Source: Clostridium sp. AM58-1XD (GTDB taxonomy: Bacteria > Bacillota > Clostridia > Lachnospirales > Lachnospiraceae). From it: 48,872 nt of DNA. The notes beneath the pieces are model-generated. The model ran no database searches, was not told the origin of the DNA, and was given only the letters and a program-made list of their open reading frames with translations. Position 1 is the first letter of the stretch. Each line of letters opens with the position of its first letter. Shown one piece after another: positions 39,121 through 48,685 of this stretch. Location: positions 1 through 48,872 of the forward strand of contig NZ_QSDR01000030.1 of the NCBI RefSeq assembly GCF_003464085.1, read 5' to 3'. A program made the translations under genes and the position numbers.

Positions 39121-39901
39121 ATGATAAAACTAAAAAAGCCGTTGTTGCTGGTACTGGAAATTTATGGACTTTGTTTCATTTTCCGATGGATTGAATATTT
39201 CATTATTAGGACGGACAAGACCTCTTGGGGAGAAGCAATTCTACATAAAATTGCTGGAATTGCGGCTTTATGCATTGCGGTAAAATTGCTTTCTTCCAGT
39301 TTGGAATATCTGGGTTTTACAAGAAAAGGAGCTTTAAAGCGGCTGTTTTCAGGATTATTGTTTGGAATTAGTGTATTTACAATCGCATATGGCGTAGAGA
39401 TTCTGCTTGCCGTCTCACAGGGCCGCTTTTTGTCATTGCGGCTATATGTTAGCAGTTACGCAGTCGATGGAAGAAGGGATGTTCTGAGGACTGTATCAAA
39501 AAATCCTGCAGCAGCATTATTCCTTTACCGCAGCAGTGGTCATAGCATCTACACTCTTTGGAGTATGGCATGTGATAGGCCCCGTTCGGAATTATGTTGA
39601 CGGGATCAGCAGCATGGGAGAAACGGCAGCAAACATTCTGATGCTTATAAGCACAAGCGCGCTTGTGGGTTTTGAGTTCGCAATGCTGACAAAATTGACA
39701 GGATCTCTTTCTATGGCTATGGGTGATCACTTTGTTAATAACACGATTGTAAATATTTTGCATGTTGTGTCCCTGTCAGGTGCGGACGAATTGATGGTTG
39801 TGAGGATAACGATCGCGCAGGCGGTATCGTTTTTTGCAGTTTTCTTTTTTTACATTCAGAACAAAAGAAAGCTCGATTGCGACGGCAGACATTTTGTATA
39901 G
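39121..39901 (+). pseudogene. CPBP-family intramembrane protease, disrupted
   Basis: The first frame (39121 to about 39470) encodes several membrane helices and reaches LRLYVSSYAVDG. The third, starting near 39467, reads MEEGMF, then a TGA stop at 39485, then GLYQKI and FGVWHVIGP, and stays open to 39901. MEEGMF followed by the stop is where the family EExxxR motif should stand, with TGA in place of Arg. The helix that normally separates the AVDG-like loop from the EExxxR helix is missing, and the two segments meet over a shared GATGGA. This fits a real internal deletion plus a nonsense change, unlike the single-base gaps elsewhere. The gene is probably dead. Confidence 0.72.
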
Positions 39902-39919
39902 GAGAAAGCACATTATAAA

Positions 39920-39948
39920 TTGCTCATTTTCTTACCATGAAGTATAAT
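39920..39948 (+). promoter_or_regulatory. Promoter for yjdF
   Basis: TTGCTC (39920-39925), 17 nt, TATAAT (39943-39948). It predicts a leader of about 275 nt before the yjdF ATG. Confidence 0.65.
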
Positions 39949-39954
39949 AAATTT

Positions 39955-40231
39955 ACAGCTTTTTCAGACGCAGGATCCGGAACTCTTGTCAGTATCGGGG
40001 CCGGACGGCGAAGGAACAGCTGAACAATCATATACAAAGATAAAAACACAACGTACAGGCGAATGAAAGAGCCTGGACAGATCCGGCTGGTAGTCCGGAC
40101 GTGCATAGGGCAGAGCAGCACTTTCAGAGCATGCATGATCAGCCCATGCATAAGTAACCCTCCTCCTTGGTCGTCCCTTCTTTGTTCATTACACTTTGCA
40201 GTAAATGCAAGGTCTTTAAGGAGGAATTGTC
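39955..40231 (+). promoter_or_regulatory. Structured 5' leader of yjdF, probable riboswitch
   Basis: A long gene-less leader with several short hairpins (for example TCCGG...CCGGA near 40080-40097). TCCTCCTT at 40161-40168 is complementary over 8 nt to the ribosome binding site AAGGAGGA at 40218-40225. yjdF genes in Firmicutes are known to have the azaaromatic-sensing yjdF riboswitch. I cannot align the consensus here, so the call rests on context, length and the anti-Shine-Dalgarno pairing. Confidence 0.5.
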
Positions 40232-40648
40232 ATGGACAGAGCATCGGGAACGCTGAAGGTATTTTTTGAAGAACCATTCTGGATCGGAGTGTTTGAAGCA
40301 GTATCAGACGGAAAAATGTCGGTATGCAAGGTGACATTCGGGCCGGAACCGAAAGATTATGAGGTGAATGAGTTCATTTTAAGAAATTACTATCAGCTGA
40401 GATTCAGTCCGGCTGTGGCAGCTGATGTAAAAGAGGGGCCTAAAAATCCGAAAAAAATCCAGCAGGAAATCCGCAGATCAATGAAGGACGATACGATGGG
40501 AACAAAGTCCCAGCAGGCTCTGAAATTACAGCAGGAGCAGTTAAAAACAGAACGAAAGCAGATCAGTAAAGAGCAAAAGGAAGCTGAAAAGCAGAGAATG
40601 TTTGAACTGAAACAGCAGAAGAAAAAAGAGAAGCACAGAGGCAGGTAA
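40232..40648 (+). CDS. yjdF: YjdF family protein
   Basis: A 138-residue protein of the YjdF/DUF2992 family: an N-terminal beta-rich domain (residues 1-65, LKVFFEEPFWIGVFE and KVTFGPEPKDYEVNEF) followed by a very basic coiled-coil tail rich in Lys, Gln and Glu. The molecular function is unknown; riboswitch control suggests a response to azaaromatic compounds. A strong AAGGAGG site precedes ATG. It is followed by a terminator and is independent of the cas operon. Confidence 0.85.
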   Translation: MDRASGTLKVFFEEPFWIGVFEAVSDGKMSVCKVTFGPEPKDYEVNEFILRNYYQLRFSPAVAADVKEGPKNPKKIQQEIRRSMKDDTMGTKSQQALKLQQEQLKTERKQISKEQKEAEKQRMFELKQQKKKEKHRGR

Positions 40649-40700
40649 AATGTCCCTGTAAAAACTCTGTAAGACAAATGAAGCTTTGCAAGCTTAGCAG

Positions 40701-40733
40701 AAAAAGTTCACGGCGGATGCCTGGACTTTTTTT
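40701..40733 (+). terminator. Rho-independent terminator
   Basis: AAAAAGTTCACGGC pairs with GCCTGGACTTTTT (minor bulges) around GGAT, ending in a T-run. It isolates yjdF from the cas operon. 40734-40905 holds no recognised feature. Confidence 0.8.
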
Positions 40734-40905
40734 GCTTTTAAAGAAATGCCTCTTTGGCGATTGTATCCCCTGTTATAGGAGGCAGCGGTTCCATGTGGAG
40801 GAATTCTGGTCCTATAAACTCTCAAGAAATGTGCAAAATCACCAATAGAAACAGAAAATGGATAGATTTATTGGTGAAAAAGTGGTAAAATATGGTTAGG
40901 GATTT

Positions 40906-40934
40906 TTGTGATAGATATAGTAAAGTTTTAAAAT
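40906..40934 (+). promoter_or_regulatory. Promoter for the cas operon
   Basis: TTGTGA (40906-40911), 17 nt, TAAAAT (40929-40934), 34 nt before the cas3 start. Confidence 0.5.
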
Positions 40935-40967
40935 TTAAGCAATTATATCAGATGGGGGAATATACAT

Positions 40968-43112
40968 ATGTATTTCGCGCATATCAGCGACGACGGAGGC
41001 CGGGAGCAGACGATTGAGGAACATCTGACCGGTACGGCAGTGCTTGCCGGCCAATTCGCAGGAACATTTTCATGCAGTGGATGGGGATACGGCTGTGGAA
41101 TGCTTCATGATATAGGAAAATATTCGGATAAATTTCAGAAACGTCTATATGGAGGGGCGGTGACAGATCATGCCACGGCAGGAGCCAGGGAACTGTATCA
41201 TAGGAAAAATATCATCGGCGCTTACTGTATATCCGGCCATCATTCCGGCCTTCTGGACGGCGGAAGCGCGGCGGATGCCGCAGGTGAGGCGACGCTGAGA
41301 GGCAGGATGGAGAAGCCTCTTGAAAATTATCATGCCTTTCAAAGCGAAATTACAATCCCTGATTTTCCACCGATTCCTTTAAAACAACTTGGAAAGGGCG
41401 GATTCAGCCTGTCCTTTTTTATCCGTATGCTGTTTTCCTGTCTGGTGGACGCGGATTATCTGGATACGGAAAAATTTATGACCGATGACACGGTCCCTCG
41501 GGGGGATTTTGATTCGATCGAAGTCCTATATGACCGCTTATACCGCCATGTGAAACCATGGCTGGACAATCGCGATCTCACTACGGTAAACGGAAGGAGA
41601 ACTGCGATACTGAGGGCCTCCTATGAAGCCGGAAAAAAGGAACAGGGACTCTACCAGCTCACCGTGCCTACGGGCGGAGGAAAGACATTGTCTTCGTTGG
41701 CGTTTGCCCTTCAGCATGCAAAAGAACACCATTTGAGGAGAATTATTTATGTGATCCCTTATACTTCGATTATCGAACAGAACGCCCAGGTGTTTAAAGA
41801 TATTTTAGGAGCAGAAAATGTTTTGGAAGACCACTGTAATGTCGTTTATGAGGATTCCGAGGAACTGAAAAAGGTTCAATTGGCTTCGGAAAATTGGGAA
41901 TGCCCGGTGATCGTAACTACAAACGTTCAGTTTTTTGAGTCCATGTTCGCCAATAAGACTTCGAAATGCAGAAAGCTGCATAATGCGGCAAACAGCCTGA
42001 TTATATTCGATGAAGCGCAGATGCTTCCTGTTCCTTATTTAAAACCATGCATCCAGGTGATCAGCGAATTAGTTTATAATTACAGGAGCACCGCCGTCCT
42101 CTGTACAGCCACTCAGCCTGCTTTAAGGCAGTTTTTCCCAGAACATATGAAAATTACAGAAATATGTCCGGATGTAAAAGGACAGTATGAATTTTTCAGG
42201 CGGACCAGCCTGGTACAGTCAGGAACGTTATCGGAAGATGAGCTGGTGAACCGGTTGAAACATGAAAATCAGGTTCTGTGTATTCTAAACAGCAGAAAAC
42301 GGGTGCAGCGGGTATACGAGGCATTGCAGCAGGAAATGGGGACATTTCATTTGTCTACTTTTATGTATCCAAAACACAGGAAAAAGCTCCTTCAATTGAT
42401 CAGGGAACGGTTGAAAACGGGAAAGCCGTGCAGGCTGATCGCAACCAGCCTTGTGGAAGCAGGAGTGGATTTCGATTTTCAGACGGTCTATCGGGAACTG
42501 GCCGGCATTGATTCTGTCATTCAGGCGGCAGGCCGGTGTAACCGGGAAGGGAAAAAGTGCAGGGACGATTGTAAGACTTATGTTTTCAAATTAGAACAGT
42601 CGGAAGACATTCACCTGCCCAATGCGTTAAAACTTCCTATGGAAGTGGCAGGCCAGGTAGGGGAAGAATACGAGGATATTGCTTCTCTGGAAGCGATTGA
42701 AGCATATTTTAGGCGCCTTTTTTATTTCAGAGGAAACGGACTCGATATAAAGGAAATTGTTAGGCAGATGGAGGATGGTAGAAGAAACCTCCTATTCCCA
42801 TTTACGACGGTTGCAAAACAGTTTAAGCTGATTGAAAATGATACGAAAACCATCTTAATCGACTGGGAAGAGGAAGCAAAAAATATTGTATGCAGAATAA
42901 AAGCAGGAGATACATCAAGGCGGCTCATAAGAGAAGCGGGACAGTACTGCGTGAATATATATGAGAACGATTTTGAAAAATTAAACGGAGCAGGAATGCT
43001 TGAGCTCATAGACAATGACATGGAATATTACATCTTGCGGAACCGGGGCCAGTATACGGAGGAAAAAGGACTTGAGATTCTGGCGGAAAGAGGGGCGGCG
43101 GTTATCTTTTGA
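40968..43112 (+). CDS. cas3: Cas3 helicase-nuclease, type I-C
   Basis: A 714-residue effector nuclease that degrades DNA bound by the Cascade complex. The N-terminal HD nuclease domain shows His19, the LHDIGK motif (His47-Asp48) and TDHATAGA. The DExD/H helicase has Walker A TVPTGGGKT (about residue 235), DEAQ (about 348), TATQPAL and the C-terminal motif QAAGRCNREG. All motifs are intact. It heads the canonical order cas3-cas5-cas8c-cas7-cas4-cas1-cas2. Confidence 0.95.
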   Translation: MYFAHISDDGGREQTIEEHLTGTAVLAGQFAGTFSCSGWGYGCGMLHDIGKYSDKFQKRLYGGAVTDHATAGARELYHRKNIIGAYCISGHHSGLLDGGSAADAAGEATLRGRMEKPLENYHAFQSEITIPDFPPIPLKQLGKGGFSLSFFIRMLFSCLVDADYLDTEKFMTDDTVPRGDFDSIEVLYDRLYRHVKPWLDNRDLTTVNGRRTAILRASYEAGKKEQGLYQLTVPTGGGKTLSSLAFALQHAKEHHLRRIIYVIPYTSIIEQNAQVFKDILGAENVLEDHCNVVYEDSEELKKVQLASENWECPVIVTTNVQFFESMFANKTSKCRKLHNAANSLIIFDEAQMLPVPYLKPCIQVISELVYNYRSTAVLCTATQPALRQFFPEHMKITEICPDVKGQYEFFRRTSLVQSGTLSEDELVNRLKHENQVLCILNSRKRVQRVYEALQQEMGTFHLSTFMYPKHRKKLLQLIRERLKTGKPCRLIATSLVEAGVDFDFQTVYRELAGIDSVIQAAGRCNREGKKCRDDCKTYVFKLEQSEDIHLPNALKLPMEVAGQVGEEYEDIASLEAIEAYFRRLFYFRGNGLDIKEIVRQMEDGRRNLLFPFTTVAKQFKLIENDTKTILIDWEEEAKNIVCRIKAGDTSRRLIREAGQYCVNIYENDFEKLNGAGMLELIDNDMEYYILRNRGQYTEEKGLEILAERGAAVIF

Positions 43113-43174
43113 GTTGGGAGACATTTGAAAGTGATGAGGTTTGAAAGTGAACTGGAGAGGAGGAATGCAAGGCT

Positions 43175-43834
43175 ATGGGACATGGAGTAAAGGTACGGGT
43201 GTGGGGGGATTTAGCGCTCTTTTCACGTCCGGAAATGAAAGTAGAGCGCTGTACCTACGATATGATGACGCCGTCTGCGGCCAGAGGGATTCTGGAAGCG
43301 ATCTACTGGCATCCGGGGATGCGATGGGTTATTGATCGGATTTATGTCAGAAATCCGATTCAATTCACAAGCGTGCGGAGAAATGAAGTGAAAAGCAAGG
43401 TTCTGGCAGGTAATGTCCTCACTGTTATGAATGGAGGGAGTAAATCTTTATATATCCGCAGCAAGGAAGATATTGTCCAGCGGGCGGCGATTCTGCTGCG
43501 GGAGGTGGACTATGTCATAGAAGCTCATTTTGTGATGACAGAAAAGGCTAATTCCAGCGATAATCCGGGGAAATTCAAGGATATCATCATGCGCCGGTTA
43601 AGGAAGGGTGAATGTTATCACATGCCTTATTTCGGCTGTAGGGAATTCCCGGCTAATTTTGAACTGTTTGAGGACGATGTGATTGAAACAGCGTATGCAG
43701 GACAAACGAAAGATTTAGGATACATGCTGTATGATTTTGAATACTCTGACCCGGAAGACATCCAGCCTCTTTTTTTCAGGGCAGTACTGACGGATGGAGT
43801 ACTGGATGTCAGAGATTGTGAGGTGGTGCGATGA
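43175..43834 (+). CDS. cas5c: Cas5c (Cas5d) crRNA-processing endoribonuclease
   Basis: A 219-residue RAMP protein that, in type I-C, replaces Cas6 and cuts the CRISPR transcript. It has the Cas5 N-terminal block VRVWGDLALFSRPE and TYDMMTPSAARGILEAIYW, then the central MRWVIDRIYVRNPI. The late GCREFPANFELFED is also typical. The stop overlaps the cas8c start (ATGA). Confidence 0.95.
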   Translation: MGHGVKVRVWGDLALFSRPEMKVERCTYDMMTPSAARGILEAIYWHPGMRWVIDRIYVRNPIQFTSVRRNEVKSKVLAGNVLTVMNGGSKSLYIRSKEDIVQRAAILLREVDYVIEAHFVMTEKANSSDNPGKFKDIIMRRLRKGECYHMPYFGCREFPANFELFEDDVIETAYAGQTKDLGYMLYDFEYSDPEDIQPLFFRAVLTDGVLDVRDCEVVR

Positions 43835-45608
43835 TACTGCAGTCACTTGTGCAATACTATGAAGCTTTGGCGCAAAGGGGAGAAATTACAAGGCCGGGAT
43901 GGTGCAATGCAAAGGTATCATTTGCCCTGGATCTGTCTGCTGATGGAGAACTGAAACGCATGATCCTCTGAAACAGGAAACGGAAAGGGGAAAGAAAGTT
44001 GTCCTCGAGCCGCAGTTGATTCAGGTTCCCCAGATGGTGACAAGGTCTTCTGGAACAGCCGCTAACTTTTTGTGCGACAATTCCAGCTATTTCCTGGGCA
44101 TCGATAATAAAGGAAAGCCGGAACGGTCGAAGGAATGTTTTCAGTGTGCAAAAGAAAAACATATCAAAGTGCTAGAATCGCTGGAGTCTCCGGCTGCTAA
44201 GGCTGTCATCCGGTATTTTGAAAAATGGAATCCGGATATGGCCGTGGATCATCCTGCCTTAGCCGAAATCATGGATGAGATAGCCGCAGGGGCCAATCTG
44301 GTCTTTTGGACAGGGAATGACTACGCCCATAAAGATGAGCAGATTATTTCAGCGTGGCAGACATATTTCCAGGAGACGTCAGAAGGGTTGGAGGGCATCT
44401 GCCTTGTGACAGGAAAACGGACTGCAATTTCCAGAATACATGGAACAATCAAAGGAGTTCAGGGTGCCCAGTCCAGTGGCGCGGCGCTTGTCTCCTTTAA
44501 TGCGCCTTCATTCGAATCCTATGGAAAGGAACAGAGCTTCAATGCTCCTGTTGGAAATTATGCCGTCTATGCCTATACGACGGCTCTGAATCATCTGCTG
44601 GCCGACAGAAAGCACGCTACAACGATCGGCGATACGGCGGTCGTCTACTGGTCGGAGGATGGAGATGAGGTTTTTCAGGATGTTTTTCAAAATATTTCGA
44701 ATCCAACGGCAGATAATTTCGAAATCGTGGACGGGGTGTTTAAAAATCTTGAGGCGGGTAAAGCAATCAATATCGCCGGGATAGAAAAGCAGATTTCGCC
44801 GGATCAGCGTTTTTACATACTGGGTCTTGCTCCCAATGCGGCAAGGCTGGCGGTCCGGTTCTTCTATCAGGACAGCTTTGGCAATATCCTGAAGCACATA
44901 AAGGAACATTATGACAGGATGGAAATTGTAGCGCCTGCGAAAGATACGGTCAAATATATGGGAATCTGGCGTATGCTGATGGAGACTGTAAATAAAAAGT
45001 CGAAGGATAAAAAGCCTGTGTCCAACATGGCGGGAGCCGTTTTCCGGTCGATTATCTCAGGAGATCGTTATCCTTATTCCTTGTATCAGGCAGTTTTGGG
45101 CAGGATACGGGCGGAACAGGACGACAGCGACAGCGGCATTTACAAAATTACAAGGGGAAGAGCGGCAATTATTAAAGCTTTCCTTTTAAGAAACGGAACC
45201 TTTAACAAGGAGGAAATTACCATGGCCCTTAATGAAAACAGTAAAAATATGCCATATGTGTTAGGACGGGAATTTGCAGTGCTGGAAGCCATTCAGCAGG
45301 ACGCGAATCCTGGAATTAACGCTACGATCAAAGACAGGTATTTTAATGCAGCCTGTGCGACGCCTGCTTCCATCTTTCCCATTTTATTTAAGTTAAAAAA
45401 CAGTCATATCAGAAAGATGAATAATAAGGGAACTGAAGTTTATTATGAAAAATTATTAGGAGAACTTCAGGATAAGGTATTTACATCAGACGATGGAGGC
45501 GGCGCTTATCCAAAACGGCTGTCTCTGGAAGAACAGGGAATGTTTATTCTGGGATACTATCATCAGACTCAGAAAAGATATGAAAAGAAGACGAGGGAGG
45601 AAGAGTAG
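43831..45608 (+). CDS. cas8c: Cas8c (Csd1) Cascade large subunit (frameshifted)
   Basis: The large subunit that recognises the PAM, about 592 residues. The N terminus (MILQSLVQYYEALAQRGEI) runs into a stop at about 43970. The next frame continues PLKQETERGKK and then VTRSSGTAANFLCDNSSYFLG. One missing C near 43966 (GATCCTCTG for GATCCCTCTG) joins them. The rest of the protein is intact to the C terminus. The start overlaps cas5c and the next gene begins just after its stop. Confidence 0.93.
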
Positions 45609-45609
45609 T

Positions 45610-46498
45610 ATGGGTGAGGTTATTAAAAACAGGTATGAATTCGTCGTATTATTTGATGTGGAAAATGGAAATCCCAACGGCGATCCAGATGCGGGGAATC
45701 TGCCGAGAATTGATCCGGAGAGCGGGTATGGAATCGTTACCGATGTTTGTCTGAAACGGAAAATTCGTAATTATGTGGAAACAGTAAAAGAGGATGCAGC
45801 CGGATATAAAATATATATTAAAGAAGACGTGCCGCTCAACAGGAGCGACAATACGGCGTATGAGTATTTACGCACCAATGAAAAGGAAATTAAAGAATTA
45901 AAGAAAAAAGATCCGGAAATAGACAAAAAAATCAGAGACTTTATGTGTGGAAATTTCTTTGATATCCGACCTCGGTGCAGTCATGACTACTTTTGTAAAG
46001 GCAGCATTAAACTGTGGACAGGTAAGGGGACCGGTGCAGCTTGGATTTGCCAGAAGCATCGATCCGATCGTAAGCCAAGAGGTAACGATTACCCGCGTAG
46101 CGATTACAACGGAGAAGGACGCCGAAAATAAGAGTACGGAGATGGGCAGAAAAAATATCGTTCCATATGCGCTTTATCGTGTAGAAGGATATATTTCTGC
46201 AAATTTAGCCAGAAAGGTAACTGGTTTTTCCGAAGACGATCTTTCTCTTTTGTGGGAGGCGATTATAAATATGTTTGAAATCGATCATTCGGCAGCCAGA
46301 GGAAAAATGGCGGTCAGAGAACTGATCGTTTTTAAGCACAGCAAAGAGCTGGGAGACTGTCCGGCATATAAGCTGTTCGATGCAGTAGAAGTGAAAAAAT
46401 GTGAGGATGTCGTATATCCGAGGCAGTACAAAGACTACACAGTCACGGTTCACGAAGATCAGATACCGGATACCGTGGAGGTGTCCAGAAAAATATGA
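45610..46498 (+). CDS. cas7c: Cas7c (Csd2) Cascade backbone (two nearby frameshifts)
   Basis: The RAMP subunit that coats crRNA, about 296 residues. The N terminus FVVLFDVENGNPNGDPDAGNLPR is the Csd2 signature. The frame is lost at GNFFDIR near 45969 and resumes as FGAVMTTFVKAALNCGQVRG two frames away. Two missing bases within about 10 nt (CCGACCTCGG where CCGGACCTTCGG would read DIRTFGAV) explain it. Downstream the protein is intact to the ATGA overlap with cas4. Confidence 0.93.
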
Positions 46499-47163
46499 TG
46501 GAATATGGGGAAGATGACTATTTAATGCTTTCAGGTATCCAGCATTTTGCATTTTGCAGGCGTCAGTGGGCGTTAATTCACATTGAACAGCAATGGGCGG
46601 AGAATGAACGGACGATAGCAGGGGAACTGCTTCATAAAAATGCCCATGATCCATATTTTAACCAGAAAAGAAGCGACGTCATTATAAGCAGAGGAATGCC
46701 TGTGTTTTCAAGAAAGATGGGGATCAGCGGGGAATGCGATATTGTGGAATTCAGAAAAGCGGACGATGGCATTTCCCTATATGGTCACAGGGGACTTTAT
46801 GAAATTTATCCGATTGAATACAAAAAGGGAAAGCCGAAGGATACGGAAATTGACGTTCTGCAGTTGACGGCTCAGGCGATGTGCCTGGAAGAAATGCTTA
46901 CGGCAAAAATCGATGAAGGCGCTATTTTCTATGGCGAAATAAAACGGAGGGACAGTATTACATTTACGGACGAACTCCGTTCCAGAGTAAAGGGATATTT
47001 CGAGGAAATGCATCAGCTGTATGACAGGCGTTATACACCTAGAGTGAAATGGTCAAAGGGCTGCAACGCGTGTTCCCTCAAGGATGTATGTATGCCGAAG
47101 CTGGGAAAGGTTTCTTCTGTCAGGGAGTATATCCAAAAGGCTGTAGAGGAGGACTGTCTATGA
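46495..47163 (+). CDS. cas4: Cas4 exonuclease for spacer acquisition
   Basis: A 222-residue RecB-like nuclease that trims prespacers and selects the PAM end. FAFCRRQWALIHIE carries the first cluster Cys and CNACSLKDVCMP the last three. The nuclease core is GECDIVEF, YPIEYKKGKPK and the QLTAQAMCLEE helix. The stop overlaps cas1. Confidence 0.95.
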   Translation: MMEYGEDDYLMLSGIQHFAFCRRQWALIHIEQQWAENERTIAGELLHKNAHDPYFNQKRSDVIISRGMPVFSRKMGISGECDIVEFRKADDGISLYGHRGLYEIYPIEYKKGKPKDTEIDVLQLTAQAMCLEEMLTAKIDEGAIFYGEIKRRDSITFTDELRSRVKGYFEEMHQLYDRRYTPRVKWSKGCNACSLKDVCMPKLGKVSSVREYIQKAVEEDCL

Positions 47164-48191
47164 AGAAATTGCTGAATACCCTGTATGTGACATCGGAAAA
47201 CAGTTATCTTTCCCTCGATGGAGAAAATGTTGTAATTATCGATCAGGAAAAAGAGGCAGGACGGATACCGCTGCACAATCTGGAAGCAATTGTGTCTTTC
47301 GGATACAGAGGCGCCAGCCCGGCGCTTATGGGCGGCTGCGCCGCCCGGAATATTTCTCTGTGTTTTATGACGCCTTATGGGAAATTTCTGGCCCGGGTGA
47401 CCGGTAGCGTAAAGGGAAATGTAGTTTTGCGAAAGCGACAATATGAGGTTTCCAACGATGGGGCAGCGGCCCTTGGCATAGCCAGAAACTGCATCTTGGG
47501 AAAGATTTATAACTCCCGGTGGATATTGGAGCGGGCGACCAGGGATCACAGCCTGCAGGTAGATGTGGATCAATTAAAAAGGGCCTCCGGATTTTTACAG
47601 AATTCTCTGGGAGATATAGAAAAATGTAACGATATAGCGCAGCTCAGAGGATATGAAGGGGAAGCCGCAAGTGTCTATTTCGGCGAATTGAATCAGCTGA
47701 TTCTCCAGCAAAAGAAGGACTTTACATTTTCCGGCAGAAACAAGAGGCCGCCACTGGATAACGTAAACGCACTATTGTCTTTTGTCTACACATTACTGAC
47801 GGGAATGGTTGCGTCTGCGTTGGAAACAGTCGGCCTGGACCCGTATGTGGGATTCATGCATACCGACAGGCCGGGAAGAGTCTCCCTTGCCTTGGATTTG
47901 ATGGAAGAACTGCGGCCAGTTCTGGCAGATCGGTTTGTTATCACATTAATTAATAAGAAAATGGTTACCGGAAAGGATTTTACCAAAAAAGAAGACGGCG
48001 CAGTTCTTATGAGCGATAAAGCCAGGAGAGGTCTTCTGGTAGAATGGCAGAATAAGAAGCAGGAAGTCATTACTCACCCGTATTTGGGAGAAAAGGTAGA
48101 ATGGGGAATGATACCATTTGTTCAGTCTATGCTGCTGGCCCGGTATTTGAGGGGGGATCTGGATGAGTATCCGCCGTTTCTTTGGAAGTAG
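47160..48191 (+). CDS. cas1: Cas1 integrase, type I-C
   Basis: A 343-residue spacer integrase. MKKLLNTLYVTSENSYLSLDGENVVI is the N-terminal beta domain. The C-terminal helical domain has YEGEAASVYFG (metal Glu), VGFMHTDRPGRVSLALDLMEELR (metal His, Asp and Glu) and later FTKKEDGAVLMSD. All expected metal ligands are visible. The ATG at 47160 is used because it overlaps the cas4 stop. Confidence 0.96.
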   Translation: MKKLLNTLYVTSENSYLSLDGENVVIIDQEKEAGRIPLHNLEAIVSFGYRGASPALMGGCAARNISLCFMTPYGKFLARVTGSVKGNVVLRKRQYEVSNDGAAALGIARNCILGKIYNSRWILERATRDHSLQVDVDQLKRASGFLQNSLGDIEKCNDIAQLRGYEGEAASVYFGELNQLILQQKKDFTFSGRNKRPPLDNVNALLSFVYTLLTGMVASALETVGLDPYVGFMHTDRPGRVSLALDLMEELRPVLADRFVITLINKKMVTGKDFTKKEDGAVLMSDKARRGLLVEWQNKKQEVITHPYLGEKVEWGMIPFVQSMLLARYLRGDLDEYPPFLWK

Positions 48192-48223
48192 GAGTAAGTA
48201 GTGAAAGAAAGTAGGAGGATTTC

Positions 48224-48514
48224 ATGCTGGTGCTGATTACTTATGATGTAAATACGGAGACATCCGCCGGTAAAACTAGACTGAGAAAGGTTGCGAAGCA
48301 ATGCGTAAACTACGGAACCAGAGTACAGAATTCTGTGTTTGAGTGTGTGCTTGATCCTGGACAGTGTCTGATGTTAAAATCTATATTAACGGATATCATT
48401 GATGAAAGTGTGGACAGCCTTAGATTTTATTATTTAGGAAACCAGAAGAAGGCCAGGGTCGAGCAAGTCGGAGTGAGCAAGGGAATACATGTCGAGCAGC
48501 CATTGATTTTTTAG
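48224..48514 (+). CDS. cas2: Cas2 spacer-acquisition protein
   Basis: A 96-residue ferredoxin-fold protein that bridges two Cas1 dimers. MLVLITYDVNTETSAGKTRL has the conserved Asp, followed by RVQNSVFECVLD. AGGAGG lies before the ATG. Confidence 0.95.
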   Translation: MLVLITYDVNTETSAGKTRLRKVAKQCVNYGTRVQNSVFECVLDPGQCLMLKSILTDIIDESVDSLRFYYLGNQKKARVEQVGVSKGIHVEQPLIF

Positions 48515-48685
48515 TGCGAATGGCAAGTGAACATGAAATCCCCGGGAGATTCGCACCAAAAAAATTGCTGTAATTAGAAATGAAAGGATATGGGTAACGA
48601 AAAGAGGAGATCGAAAAAGTTTAGAAATTATTAAATATTGATAGATTTTTGATAAAAGATATAAGGTTTTTTGTCTAAAATTGCT
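48515..48685 (+). promoter_or_regulatory. CRISPR leader
   Basis: An AT-rich region of about 170 bp with no ORF between cas2 and the first repeat. It is expected to hold the array promoter and acquisition signals; no single promoter stands out. Confidence 0.6.

Noticed and set aside
39924..40269. Short ORFs in the yjdF leader
   Set aside because: They have no ribosome site or family resemblance and the region looks like structured RNA.
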